From an uncultured Eubacteriales bacterium (lineage in GTDB: Bacteria; Bacillota; Clostridia; Christensenellales; Aristaeellaceae): 35,710 nt of DNA. The DNA is taken from contig CADAKE010000020.1 in NCBI GenBank assembly GCA_902788445.1, positions 1 through 35,710 on the forward strand. The letters are read 5' to 3'. The notes beneath the pieces were generated by a model, which saw only the letters and a program-made list of their open reading frames with translations, was not told the DNA's origin and did not search any database. Shown here one piece after another: positions 14,816-23,612 of the stretch; the stretch's first letter is position 1; each line of letters opens with the position of its first letter. The position numbers and the translations under genes are program-made.

Positions 14816-16528
14816 ATGGCAAAAGGTCAAAGCGCACAGCTGGATCGGAAGAAGCTGCTGGCCGATCCCATCATGATGACCACGATCGTGCTCCTGATTA
14901 CCTTCCTGACGCTGTTCATTCTCTACCCGCTGGCGATTCTGCTGGTGGACAGCCTGTATGGCAGCAACGGCTTTTCCTTCGCTACCTTCAAGCGCGTTTT
15001 CGATTTGTGGACGTTCCGCCGCGCCATCACGAACACCCTGAAAGTGGGCTTCGTGGTGGGCATCCTGTCTACGCTGATCGGACTTTTGTTCGCGTATGTC
15101 GAGGTGTACGTGAAGATGCGCAAGGTGGTGGGCGGCCTGTTCAAGGTGGTGTCCATGCTGCCGGTGGTGAGCCCGCCGTTCGTGCTGTCGCTGTCCATGA
15201 TTATGCTGTTCGGCCGGTCGGGCCTCATCACCCGCTTCCTCCTCGGCATCTACGACAACGACATTTACGGCTACTGGGGCATCGTGATCGTGCAGACGCT
15301 CACCTTCTTTCCCGTGTGCTACATGATGCTCAAGGGCCTGCTCAAGAACATCGACCCTTCCATGGAGGAAGCGTCCCGGGACATGGGCGCGTCCCGCTGG
15401 AAGGTGTTCACTACCGTCACGTTCCCCCTGTTGCTGCCGGGCCTTGGCAACGCGTTCCTGGTCACGTTCATTGAATCCATCGCGGACTTCGCCAACCCTA
15501 TGATTATTGGCGGCAGCTACGACACCTTAGCTACCACCATCTACCTGCAAATCACCGGCGCGATGGACAAGGAAGGCGCGGCGGCGATGGCCGTGGTGCT
15601 TTTGTGCATTACCCTCGCCATGTTCGCGGTGCAGAAGTATTACCTGGAGCGCAAGACCGCCGCCACCCTGACGGGCAAGGCCAGCCGCGCGAGGATGCTG
15701 ATCGAGGACAAATCCGTCACCATCCCGCTGACCGTGCTGTGCTCCCTGGCGGCAATCTTCGTGATCATGATGTACCTGTGCGTGCCCATCGGCGCATTGT
15801 TCCCCACCTGGGGCTACCGCTTCACGCCGCTGACCTTCAAGTGGTTTGAGCAGGTGTTCACCCGTTACCGCGGCCTGCAGGCGTTCCGGGATTCGTTCGT
15901 ACTGTCGCTGATTGCCGCGCCCATCACCGCGCTGCTGTCCATGATTATCTCCTACCTGGTGGTCAAGCGCAAGTTCAAGGCCAAGGGCTTCATTGAGGCC
16001 GTGTCCATCCTGGCGATGGCCGTGCCCGGCACGGTGCTGGGCGTGGGCTACATCCGCGGCTTCGCCAACGGCCTGTTCCACACCGGCATCCTGAGCGGCC
16101 TGTACGGCACGGGCCTGATTCTGATTATCGTGTTCGTGGTGCGCTCCCTGCCCACGGGCACCCGCAGCGGTATTTCCGCCCTGCGGCAGATCGACAAGTC
16201 CATCGAGGAAAGCGCCTACGACATGGGGGCCAACAGCCTGAAAGTCTTTACCTCCGTCACCCTGCCGCTGATTAAGGATTCCTTCCTCTCCGGCCTGGTC
16301 ACTGCCTTCGTGCGCTCCATCACCGCCATTTCCGCCATCATCCTGCTGGTGACCCCCAGCTATCTGCTCATTACCGTGCAGATCAACGAATTCGCGGAGA
16401 AGGGCGCGTTCAGCATCGCCTGCGCGTTTGCGACGATTTTGATTGCGATAACCTACGGAAGCGTGCTGCTCATGAACCTCATCATCAAGTTCTTTGGCAC
16501 CAGCAGAAAAATCAAGGAGGGTAAATAA
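14816..16528 (+). CDS. ABC transporter permease, two fused membrane domains
   Basis: A 570-residue permease made of two tandem BPD/MetI-type domains, each with about six membrane segments. Each half has the EAA loop that docks on the ATPase: EEASRDMGASRWKVF near 184 and EESAYDMGANSLKVF near 466. One polypeptide therefore gives the whole channel, as in FbpB/AfuB. AAGGAG is 10 nt before the ATG. The ATPase gene follows after 2 nt. Substrate is set by the upstream binding protein and remains unknown. Confidence 0.92.
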   Translation: MAKGQSAQLDRKKLLADPIMMTTIVLLITFLTLFILYPLAILLVDSLYGSNGFSFATFKRVFDLWTFRRAITNTLKVGFVVGILSTLIGLLFAYVEVYVKMRKVVGGLFKVVSMLPVVSPPFVLSLSMIMLFGRSGLITRFLLGIYDNDIYGYWGIVIVQTLTFFPVCYMMLKGLLKNIDPSMEEASRDMGASRWKVFTTVTFPLLLPGLGNAFLVTFIESIADFANPMIIGGSYDTLATTIYLQITGAMDKEGAAAMAVVLLCITLAMFAVQKYYLERKTAATLTGKASRARMLIEDKSVTIPLTVLCSLAAIFVIMMYLCVPIGALFPTWGYRFTPLTFKWFEQVFTRYRGLQAFRDSFVLSLIAAPITALLSMIISYLVVKRKFKAKGFIEAVSILAMAVPGTVLGVGYIRGFANGLFHTGILSGLYGTGLILIIVFVVRSLPTGTRSGISALRQIDKSIEESAYDMGANSLKVFTSVTLPLIKDSFLSGLVTAFVRSITAISAIILLVTPSYLLITVQINEFAEKGAFSIACAFATILIAITYGSVLLMNLIIKFFGTSRKIKEGK

Positions 16529-16530
16529 TC

Positions 16531-17619
16531 ATGGCCGACAAGCGCGTGAAGAATCCCAAGGGCGTAAAGCTCGATCATATTTCCAAAATCTATCAGGACC
16601 CCAAGACCGGCAAGGATTTCTACGCCGTCCACGACGTGGCGCTGGACATTGCCCCCGGCTCTTTCGTGACCCTGCTCGGCCCCTCCGGCTGCGGCAAGAC
16701 CACCACGCTTCGCATGATCGCGGGCTTTGAAAGCCCCGACGAGGGCGAAATCTACCTGGGCGGCGAGCCCATCAACGCCCTCACGCCCAACAAGCGCGAC
16801 ACCGCCATGGTGTTCCAGAGCTACGCCCTGTTCCCGCACTACAATGTGTTCGATAATGTGGCTTACGGTCTGCGGCTGCGTAAGGTGCCCAAGGACGAAA
16901 TCAAGCGGCGGGTGAAGGATATCCTGGCCCTGGTGGAGCTGTCCGGCATGGAAGCCCGCATGACCAATCAACTCTCCGGCGGCCAGCAGCAGCGCGTGGC
17001 GCTGGCCCGCGCCTTGGTGGTGGAGCCCGGCGTGCTGCTGTTTGACGAGCCGCTTTCCAACCTGGACGCGAAGCTGCGCGTGCAGATGCGCACGGAAATC
17101 CGCCGCATCCAGCAGGCCCTGGGCATCACCGCCATTTACGTCACCCACGACCAGAGCGAGGCCATGTCCATCTCCGACCAGATCATCCTGATGAAGAGCG
17201 GCGTGATCGCCCAGATGGGCAGCCCGACGGAGATTTACTACCACCCAGTCAGCGAGTTCGTGGCCGACTTCATCGGCGAATGCAATTTCCTGAAAGGCAA
17301 GGCGGCTTCCTGCGGAAACGGCCAGGTTGCGGTGCAATTGCCTACTGGCACCGTCGCCGTGGAAACGGAGAAGAGTTATGCCTCCGGCGCGGACTGCGAG
17401 ATCGTGGTGCGGCCCGAGGCCATCCGGATTGCCGACGAGGGGATGCTGCCCTGCAAGGTGGAACTCTCCTGCTTCATGGGAAGCTACCAGAATTACCACG
17501 TCCGCGTGGGGGACACGCTGGTGAAAATCACCGACAACTGCCCCGTGAACAAGAAGATTTACAAGGTGGGCGATCAGGCGTTCATCTCCTTTGACCCCGC
17601 CTGCGCGCACCTGCTGTAA
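16531..17619 (+). CDS. ABC transporter ATPase (FbpC/PotA type)
   Basis: Cytoplasmic ATPase of the importer, 362 residues. Walker A GPSGCGKTT near 50, Q-loop MVFQSYALFPHYNVFDNV, signature LSGGQQQRVALARAL near 148, Walker B LLFDEPLSNLDAKLR near 170 and the switch histidine in YVTHDQSEA are all intact. The C-terminal 120 residues are a TOBE-type domain, which can sense substrate or regulators. AAGGAGG precedes the ATG. It is followed 42 nt later by a sensor diguanylate cyclase in the same direction, probably one transcript. Confidence 0.93.
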   Translation: MADKRVKNPKGVKLDHISKIYQDPKTGKDFYAVHDVALDIAPGSFVTLLGPSGCGKTTTLRMIAGFESPDEGEIYLGGEPINALTPNKRDTAMVFQSYALFPHYNVFDNVAYGLRLRKVPKDEIKRRVKDILALVELSGMEARMTNQLSGGQQQRVALARALVVEPGVLLFDEPLSNLDAKLRVQMRTEIRRIQQALGITAIYVTHDQSEAMSISDQIILMKSGVIAQMGSPTEIYYHPVSEFVADFIGECNFLKGKAASCGNGQVAVQLPTGTVAVETEKSYASGADCEIVVRPEAIRIADEGMLPCKVELSCFMGSYQNYHVRVGDTLVKITDNCPVNKKIYKVGDQAFISFDPACAHLL

Positions 17620-17661
17620 GAGAACCGAAACATCCGGCAGAGGCCAGAAAAGAGGAGCGGT

Positions 17662-19083
17662 ATGGACAAAAACAGGATTACAAAGCTGGCTTTCGTGATC
17701 GTGGTGGTTTGCTTTGTGCTGTCCACGTTCGTGTCCCTCTGGTCTCTGCGCGGGATGGCGCGGCACAACATGCAGGATTTGAGCAAAGTCCTGGCCGCTG
17801 GCATCTACGATTCTATCGGCGGAGAGCTGGCCGAGCCCATCGTCGCCGCCCGCGCCATGGCGAGCGACACTTTGTTCATCGAATTGCTTCGGAATGAAGC
17901 ACGGTACGATGAGGAAGAAATCGTAAAAAAGATCGGCGATTACCTGTCCGGCATCAAGAACGGACTGGGCTATGAATCCGCCTTCGCCGTGTCGGAGACG
18001 AGCCGGAGGTATTATTCCTTCAATGGCCTCCACAAGCAAATCGACCCCGAGGGGGCAGCCTACGACCATTGGTATTCCCTGTTCCTGGAAAAAGGAAAGC
18101 TCTACGATTTGGACGTAGACCGGGACGAGATCCTGTCCGATGCCTGGACGGTGTTCGTGAACGCGCGGGTGGAGGATACGGACGGCACGCTGCTGGGCGT
18201 GTGCGGCGTGGGCGTCCACATGATGGGCAGCCAGCAGATGTTTTACGCGCTGGAGGACGAATACAAGGTGAAGCTCAGCCTGATCGACGAAAGCGGTCTG
18301 GTGCAGGTGGATACCGACGAGCGCAGCATCGAAAGCGTGAACCTGAACAGCGTGGCGTTCAACCGCCAGCCGAACGGCGAATACATTTACACGCGGCTGG
18401 ACGGCGACAAAGCCGTCGTTACCAAGTACCTGGAAAAGCTGGGCTGGTATCTGGTAGTTCAAAGCGACGGCGAGATCGAGCGCGGGGAATTCCTGAACGT
18501 GATTGGGCTGAACGTGGCGCTGTGCCTGCTGGTGCTCGTCATTCTGCTGGCCGCTATCCGCATCATCGTGCTGCGCACGCGGGCCCTCGCCAACGCTTCC
18601 TTCCGCGACCAAATGACGCATCTGCTCAACCGCCGGGCGTTTGAGGAAGAAAAGGAGCGCCTGTCCATGACCGCCTTGGCGGAGGATTTCATCTACGTGA
18701 CGGCCGACCTGAACGGCCTCAAAACCGCGAACGACGGCATGGGCCACGCGGCGGGGGATGAGATGATCGTCGGGGCGGCGGCGTGCCTGAAAAAGAGCTA
18801 CGGAAAATACGGAAAAGTCTTCCGCATCGGGGGCGACGAGTTCGCGGCGATGCTGACCATAAACGAGGAAAAGTTTGCCGCGCTCAAAGCGGACTTTGAA
18901 AAGACGGTGTCCGAATGGTCGGGCGATAAGGTCAGGTCCCTCTCCATCTCCTGCGGCTTCGCGGCCAGCAAGGAGTTTCCCTCCGAGAATATCAGCGAGC
19001 TCATCCGCATTTCCGATGAAAGAATGTACGCCGAAAAGGAGGCGTACTACCGCCGGAAGGGCATCGACCGCAGGCGGACATAG
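17662..19083 (+). CDS. Cache-type sensor diguanylate cyclase
   Basis: A 473-residue membrane sensor. Membrane segment 1 spans about residues 9-30, an extracytoplasmic part of roughly 240 residues follows with dCache-like features (YYSFNGLHKQIDP, AAYDHWYSLFLEKGK, WTVFVNARVEDTDG), then membrane segment 2 near 280-300 and a GGDEF domain. DQMTHLLNRRAFEEE, ADLNGLKTANDGMGHAAGDE and GGDEF near 390 show an active cyclase; no RxxD I-site is seen just before it. AGAGGAG fixes the start. Its place behind an importer suggests that it senses the imported compound or a related one outside the cell. Confidence 0.9.
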   Translation: MDKNRITKLAFVIVVVCFVLSTFVSLWSLRGMARHNMQDLSKVLAAGIYDSIGGELAEPIVAARAMASDTLFIELLRNEARYDEEEIVKKIGDYLSGIKNGLGYESAFAVSETSRRYYSFNGLHKQIDPEGAAYDHWYSLFLEKGKLYDLDVDRDEILSDAWTVFVNARVEDTDGTLLGVCGVGVHMMGSQQMFYALEDEYKVKLSLIDESGLVQVDTDERSIESVNLNSVAFNRQPNGEYIYTRLDGDKAVVTKYLEKLGWYLVVQSDGEIERGEFLNVIGLNVALCLLVLVILLAAIRIIVLRTRALANASFRDQMTHLLNRRAFEEEKERLSMTALAEDFIYVTADLNGLKTANDGMGHAAGDEMIVGAAACLKKSYGKYGKVFRIGGDEFAAMLTINEEKFAALKADFEKTVSEWSGDKVRSLSISCGFAASKEFPSENISELIRISDERMYAEKEAYYRRKGIDRRRT

Positions 19084-19107
19084 GCGCAAGCCAAAAAGCC
19101 AAAACGT

Positions 19108-19140
19108 AAAAAGCGGCAGGCGCAATGCCCGCCGCTTTTT
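19108..19140. terminator. Bidirectional terminator, sensor GGDEF / tpiA
   Basis: AAAAAGCGGC and GCCGCTTTTT enclose a second GG/CC stem and small loop, with T tracts on both strands between convergent genes. Confidence 0.9.
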
Positions 19141-19149
19141 CGCGCGGAA

Positions 19150-19902
19150 TTATTTGTCGTAGTTGACCACCTGAGAGAAGTCGGGGGCTTTCAGGGACGC
19201 GCCGCCGATGAGTCCGCCGTCGATTTCGGGCTGTGCCATCAGGCCCTTCACGTTCTTGGGGTTCATGCTGCCGCCGTACTGGATGCGCACAGCGTTGGCG
19301 ATGCGCTTGCCGTACTTGCGGGCGATGGCGGCGCGGATGACGCCGATGGTCTCGTTGGCCTGTTCGTCGGTGGCGGTCAGGCCGGTGCCGATGGCCCACA
19401 CGGGCTCATAAGCGATGACCACGTTCTTGATTTCGTCCTCGCTCAGGCCGTTCAGGGCGATCAGAGTCTGGTATTCCACCAGCGCGTCGGTGTAGCCCGC
19501 TTCGCGCTCTTCCTTGCGCTCGCCCACGCAGATGATGGGCTTGAGGCCCGCCTTTACGGCGGCGATGGTGCGCAGGTTCACGGTGGCGTCAGTTTCGCCG
19601 AAATACTGGCGGCGTTCGCTGTGGCCGATGATCACGTATTCCACGCCCGCTTCCTTCAGCATGGCGGCGGAGAGTTCACCGGTGTACGCGCCGGACTCTT
19701 TGAAGTGCACGTTCTGCGCGCCCAGGTGGATGTTGCTGCCCTTGATTTCTTCCTTCACGGCCCAAATGTCCACCGCGGGAACGCACACCACCACGGTGGC
19801 GTTGGCGTCCGCAACCAGGGGCTTGAGTTCCGCAACCAGTTTTTTCGCTTCTTCAGGGGTCTTGTTCATTTTCCAGTTGCCGGCAATGATCGGCTTGCGC
19901 AT
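19150..19902 (-). CDS. tpiA: Triosephosphate isomerase
   Basis: Interconverts dihydroxyacetone phosphate and glyceraldehyde 3-phosphate. The 250-residue length is standard. NWKMN carries the catalytic lysine, IGHSERR the catalytic histidine, AYEPVWAIGTG the catalytic glutamate and GGSMNPKN the phosphate loop. The frame is open upstream, but the true start is MRKPIIAGN at 19902, with AGGAGA before it; the upstream part is just translated hairpin sequence. Last gene of cggR-pgk-tpiA. Confidence 0.97.
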   Translation of the reverse strand: MRKPIIAGNWKMNKTPEEAKKLVAELKPLVADANATVVVCVPAVDIWAVKEEIKGSNIHLGAQNVHFKESGAYTGELSAAMLKEAGVEYVIIGHSERRQYFGETDATVNLRTIAAVKAGLKPIICVGERKEEREAGYTDALVEYQTLIALNGLSEDEIKNVVIAYEPVWAIGTGLTATDEQANETIGVIRAAIARKYGKRIANAVRIQYGGSMNPKNVKGLMAQPEIDGGLIGGASLKAPDFSQVVNYDK

Positions 19903-19923
19903 GGGAATCGTCTCCTTTATTGT

Positions 19924-19978
19924 TTTTTTCTGGGGGAACCATTCTTTGGAGGCCAAAGAATGGTTCCCCCAGAAAAAA
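19924..19978. other. Perfect 26-bp hairpin between pgk and tpiA
   Basis: Two 26-nt perfectly complementary arms (19924-19949, 19953-19978) with a 3-nt loop. The stem starts with TTTTTT and ends with AAAAAA on both strands, so the U tract is on the wrong side for an intrinsic terminator. A role as mRNA stabiliser, processing site or mobile repeat is more likely. Confidence 0.8.
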
Positions 19979-19983
19979 CTCAA

Positions 19984-21186
19984 TTACTTCTCGTCCAGAG
20001 CCGCGACGCCGGGCAGGACTTTGCCTTCCAGATATTCCAGGGAAGCGCCGCCGCCGGTGGAGATGTGGGTCATCTTGGGAGCCAGGCCCATCTGTTCCAC
20101 AGCCGCCGCGCTGTCGCCGCCGCCGATGATGGTCACGGCGTCACTGTCCGCCATGGCCTGGGCCACGGCCAGGGTGCCCTTGGCCAGGATGGGATTCTCA
20201 AACACGCCCATGGGGCCGTTCCACACCACGGTCTTGGCGGCCTTCACGGCAGCGCCGAACAGTTCCGCGGTCTTGGGGCCGATGTCGCAGCCCTGCATAT
20301 CGGCGGGAATCTTATCGGAATCCACCACGCAGGTTTCGATTTCGGCGTCGATGGGATCGGGGAAGCTCTTCACGATCACGGTGTCGATGGGCAGGAGCAG
20401 CTTCACGCCTTTTTCCTCGGCCTTCTTCATCATGTCCTTGCAGTAGTCGATCTTGGTTTCGTCCAGCAGGCTCTCGCCGATTTCATAGCCCTTGGCCTTG
20501 AGGAAGGTGAAGGCCATGCCGCCGCCGATGATCAGGGTGTCGACCTTTTCCAGCAGGTTGTTGATCACGTTCAGCTTGTCCTCGATCTTCGCGCCGCCCA
20601 GAACCGCCACGAAGGGACGATCCGGATTCTCCAGCGCCTTGCCCATGATGGACAGTTCCTTGCCGATCAGGTAACCGGCAACGTTCGGGGAGGTGAACTT
20701 GGTCACGCCCTCGGTGGAACAGTGCGCGCGGTGGCAGGAGCCGAAAGCGTCGTCCACATAGCAATCCGCCAGGGTCGCCAATTCCTTGGAGAATTCTTCG
20801 ATGTTCTTGGTTTCTTCCTTGCGGAAGCGGGTGTTCTGCAGCAGCACCACGTCGCCCTCGTTCATGGCGGCGACAGCGGCCTTGGCGTTTTCACCCACGA
20901 CGTTATCGTCATTGGCGAACACAACGTTCTTGCCCAGCAGTTCGCCCAGGCGCACGGCCACGGGAGCCAGGGAGAATTTTTCTTCGGGGCCGTTCTTCGG
21001 CTTGCCCAGATGGCTGCACAGGATCACCTTGCCGCCGTCCGCGATCAGCTTCTGGATGGTGGGCAGGGCCGCCTTGATGCGCTTGTCGTTGGTGATTTTG
21101 CCGTCCTTCATGGGCACGTTGAAGTCAACGCGAACCAGAACCCGCTTGCCTTTTACGTTGATGTCGTCGATGGTTTTCTTCGCCAT
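19984..21186 (-). CDS. pgk: Phosphoglycerate kinase
   Basis: Transfers the phosphate of 1,3-bisphosphoglycerate to ADP. The 400-residue protein has the N-terminal substrate motif [25 protein letters not shown] near 60, [10 protein letters not shown] near 320-340 and the C-terminal [11 protein letters not shown] nucleotide loop. ATG 21186 is chosen; the GTG at 21198 in the same frame overlaps the AAGGAG ribosome site. It lies between cggR and tpiA; the gap gene usually found between cggR and pgk is missing. Confidence 0.96.
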   Translation of the reverse strand: MAKKTIDDINVKGKRVLVRVDFNVPMKDGKITNDKRIKAALPTIQKLIADGGKVILCSHLGKPKNGPEEKFSLAPVAVRLGELLGKNVVFANDDNVVGENAKAAVAAMNEGDVVLLQNTRFRKEETKNIEEFSKELATLADCYVDDAFGSCHRAHCSTEGVTKFTSPNVAGYLIGKELSIMGKALENPDRPFVAVLGGAKIEDKLNVINNLLEKVDTLIIGGGMAFTFLKAKGYEIGESLLDETKIDYCKDMMKKAEEKGVKLLLPIDTVIVKSFPDPIDAEIETCVVDSDKIPADMQGCDIGPKTAELFGAAVKAAKTVVWNGPMGVFENPILAKGTLAVAQAMADSDAVTIIGGGDSAAAVEQMGLAPKMTHISTGGGASLEYLEGKVLPGVAALDEK

Positions 21187-21272
21187 GATAGATGCCACTC
21201 CTTTTTAAAAATATTCTTGGAGAACCGGAGCTTGTATGCCAAAGCCCAGGGGGCTGTGGTACCGCTTTGAAC

Positions 21273-21393
21273 AGTTAGGAGTTAGGGAGATAGGAGTGAG
21301 GAGTTTATACAGTCAGATGCTGTAATGACAGCCGGATATATACGAAATTGGAGACACGATAAACTCCTATCTTCTATCTCCTCACTCCTAACT
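21273..21393. repeat. Heptad palindrome A3 (AGATAGG type)
   Basis: Left arm 21273-21305 (units AGTTAGG, AGTTAGG, an 8-nt GAGATAGG, AGTGAGG, then AGTT) and right arm 21362-21393 (32 nt; minus-strand units AGTTAGG, AGTGAGG, AGATAGA, AGATAGG, then AGTT), loop 56 nt. It sits between cggR and pgk in their operon. The TAG stop of cggR is part of the outer AGTTAGG unit. Confidence 0.8.
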
Positions 21394-22413
21394 CTTAAGT
21401 ATCGCCACGATCTTCTGCGCGGCGGCTTCGTCGGTGATGAGGGAATCGTGCTTCTCGTGGCGGGTGGCGGCGATGATGGCTTTCGCCTTGCGTTCGCCGG
21501 CGGCCACGGCCACCATCCTGCTGTCCTTGTAGGATTTGCCGATGCCCAGGGCCACGGTGCTGGTTTGCAGAACCGTCCTTCCCTCGCTGTCAAAGAAGTC
21601 GCCGAACGCTTCGCCGACGGCCTGCTTTTTGCGCAGCACGTCCAGCGCGTCGGCGTTCAGCCGCCTGCGCTGGGCCATCACGTCCGCCCGGCCCACGCCG
21701 TGCACCACCAGGTCGGCCCGCTGCAAAAGCTCCAGCGTTTCGCGCACGTCTGGCAGCTTCATCATTTCCTGGAGGGCGGATGCGTCCATGGCATCCGGCA
21801 GGTGCATCACGCGGTAATGTCCGCCGATGCGCCGGGCGATTTCCGCCGCCACCGCGCTGGCCTGGGTTTCCACCGACGCGCCGACGCCGCCGCGCGCGGG
21901 CACCACCATCACGTTCATGGGCGTCGCGGACTGAATGCCGTGGGCCATCTCGCTCATCGTCCTGCCGCCGGTCACGGCCAGGGTCATGCCGCTTTGCAGT
22001 AGCTTGTGCACCCGGTGCGCCGCCGCCCGACCCACCTCGCGCAGCACCTGCGGGTCCGTGTCCGCGTTGCCGGACACCACGACCACGTGCGGCACATTCA
22101 GCAATTGGGACAGCGCCTGTTCCAGCTTCGTCAGGCCGAACATGGCGCGGCTCAGGTCATGCGCCCCGGACAGCACCTCGATGGCGGCGGGAGTCAGCTG
22201 CATCCCGGCGGCGTCCATGGTGATGAGGCCCTGCTCCTTGAGCGCCGCCGCCGCCGCACGCACCTCGCGCTCCGGCAGGTTCAGCCGCGCGGCCAGGGCG
22301 CGCCGTCCCACCGGCTGCATACTTTCAATGGAGGAAAGCACCTGCGCCCGGCGGCCAATGTCCGCCATCAAGTCCGGGGCGATGCGGCTGAGCACTTTCA
22401 TGTCGTCCAGCAT
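21388..22413 (-). CDS. cggR: Central glycolytic genes regulator
   Basis: CggR is a SorC/DeoR-family repressor of the triose part of glycolysis, relieved by fructose 1,6-bisphosphate. The 341 residues match the known length. Residues 1-90 are a winged helix (SMQPVGRRALAARLNLPEREVRAAAAALKEQG in the DNA-binding part); the rest is the sugar-phosphate-binding domain (VVSGNADTDPQVLREVG, AVTGGRTMSEMAHGI, DLVVHGVGRAD). ATG 22413 has GGGAGG 8 nt upstream; the longer open frame above it is not coding. It heads the operon with pgk and tpiA and has a CggR-like operator in its own leader. Its stop codon lies in a heptad palindrome. Confidence 0.92.
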   Translation of the reverse strand: MLDDMKVLSRIAPDLMADIGRRAQVLSSIESMQPVGRRALAARLNLPEREVRAAAAALKEQGLITMDAAGMQLTPAAIEVLSGAHDLSRAMFGLTKLEQALSQLLNVPHVVVVSGNADTDPQVLREVGRAAAHRVHKLLQSGMTLAVTGGRTMSEMAHGIQSATPMNVMVVPARGGVGASVETQASAVAAEIARRIGGHYRVMHLPDAMDASALQEMMKLPDVRETLELLQRADLVVHGVGRADVMAQRRRLNADALDVLRKKQAVGEAFGDFFDSEGRTVLQTSTVALGIGKSYKDSRMVAVAAGERKAKAIIAATRHEKHDSLITDEAAAQKIVAILKS

Positions 22414-22440
22414 CCGCGCTTCCTCCCTTCCGTTTGCTTG

Positions 22441-22475
22441 GTCAAACCTTGCCCCACTGGGCAGATCGTGTCCCG
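22441..22475 (-). promoter_or_regulatory. CggR-type operator
   Basis: Minus strand: CGGGAC, 6 nt, TGCC, 4 nt (CAGT), GGGGC, 6 nt, TGAC. This closely follows the known B. subtilis operator (CGGGAC, N6, TGTC repeated after 4 nt). It lies right below the promoter and above the ribosome site, as in B. subtilis, where CggR blocks elongation. Matching done by eye. Confidence 0.75.
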
Positions 22476-22481
22476 CGGGAT

Positions 22482-22510
22482 AGTATACCATAGCGGTAAA
22501 AAAATGTAAA
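22482..22510 (-). promoter_or_regulatory. Promoter of cggR-pgk-tpiA
   Basis: Minus strand: TTTACA, 17-nt spacer, TATACT. The predicted start of transcription falls at the edge of the CggR-type operator. Confidence 0.82.
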
Positions 22511-22559
22511 GCAGGGAAAGAAACTCTTTTGCCCGGAAAGGGCGGTTTTGAAAAAAAGT

Positions 22560-23612
22560 TTATGGTTTCTTCATATTGTTTTCCCGAAGCGCCATCCGCA
22601 TCATGGCGAAGGGGCGCACGCAGCGGAACCCGGCGGATTCGTACAGGAGCCGAGCCGGATTGTCCTCGCCGGTAAAAAGCGAGGCATAGGCCGCGCCGCT
22701 CTCCCGGAAGGATTGCAGCAGCAGGTGAAACAGCGCTTTGCCGATGCCCCGGCGCTGGAACGCGGGATCGACGCATATCCCGGTGAACCAGCCCCGGCCG
22801 TTTTCCTGCACGTCCACCGGGCCGGTAAAGCCGATGATTTCCTGTTCGTGCGCGGCGATCAGCAAAGGACGCGGGCCCTTCGGCGGCACGCCGTCCGCCC
22901 AAAAGGTAGGGTCTGCGTTGGGCCGGTTCGTTTTCCAGGCGGTGATTTCCGTTTTCAGCGCGTTTCGCCAGTATTCGCTTCCGACCCGGTCACACAAACG
23001 GTCAAAGCCCACGTCCATGGCGGGGCTGTAAAGGCCGGTATAGACGCCCTCGGAAAGCAGGCGGCGACGGAGAGCGGACAGGCCGGGTTCGCCCTTGTAA
23101 TCAGCCAGGCACAGGTACATCGCCGTTTCCAGATAGACTTCCTCAAAACCCACGCGCCGCAGGAAGCCGTACCCCGGCGCGTCCCTGTCCGCGCCGGGCA
23201 TGTTGTTGTGCCCATGCCCCGGCGTGCCGGGAATGCGCCAGCTCAGGGCGGTGGGATTCAGGCTGGAAATCCACAGGCTGTCCGCGCCATGGGCCACCAT
23301 GCGCCGCCTGATTTCGTCCAGCAGCAGACGGCCAATTCCCTGCCTGCGGAAGCCCGGCTTCACCATGACCGTGGTCAGGAAGGCTTTGCCCGCGCCTGCC
23401 TGCGGCGGGTTGGCATGGGCAAAGCCCAGCAGCTGCCCCTGCCGTTCCGCTGCCAGCAGAACGCCGCTTGCTGAAAAGAACAGGCGGCGAAACGCCGCTT
23501 CCGTCAAAAGGCAGTACAGCGCCTCGCCCGATTCCGCGCAGGCGTTCCATAAGCGCGCCGCTTCTCCTGCTTCTTCCGGCTGCAGGGGGTGAATCAGAAG
23601 CCCTTCCGTCAT
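22560..23612 (-). CDS. Double GNAT acetyltransferase
   Basis: About 350 residues with two tandem GNAT domains, each with the acetyl-CoA loop: VKPGFRRQGIGRLLLDEIRR near 85-105 and CVDPAFQRRGIGKALFHLL near 290. Between them lie RNALKTEITAWKTNRP and similar. Such proteins N-acetylate small molecules or peptides; the substrate is unknown. ATG 23612 gives a 4-nt overlap with the Nudix stop and has AAGGA 9 nt upstream; a second ATG at 23621 is possible. It forms a two-gene unit with the Nudix hydrolase. Confidence 0.85.
   Translation of the reverse strand: MTEGLLIHPLQPEEAGEAARLWNACAESGEALYCLLTEAAFRRLFFSASGVLLAAERQGQLLGFAHANPPQAGAGKAFLTTVMVKPGFRRQGIGRLLLDEIRRRMVAHGADSLWISSLNPTALSWRIPGTPGHGHNNMPGADRDAPGYGFLRRVGFEEVYLETAMYLCLADYKGEPGLSALRRRLLSEGVYTGLYSPAMDVGFDRLCDRVGSEYWRNALKTEITAWKTNRPNADPTFWADGVPPKGPRPLLIAAHEQEIIGFTGPVDVQENGRGWFTGICVDPAFQRRGIGKALFHLLLQSFRESGAAYASLFTGEDNPARLLYESAGFRCVRPFAMMRMALRENNMKKP

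Noticed and set aside
16453-19125. Very long minus-strand open frame (890 codons) opposite the ABC and GGDEF genes
   Set aside because: Opposite strand of clearly recognisable genes; composition (many His, Arg, Gly, Gln) is typical of antisense frames in GC-rich DNA.
19924-19978. Intrinsic terminator between pgk and tpiA
   Set aside because: The T run precedes and the A run follows the stem on both strands, the opposite of a terminator.
19621-21270. Long plus-strand frame opposite pgk and tpiA
   Set aside because: Antisense to two unmistakable enzymes; no family features of its own.
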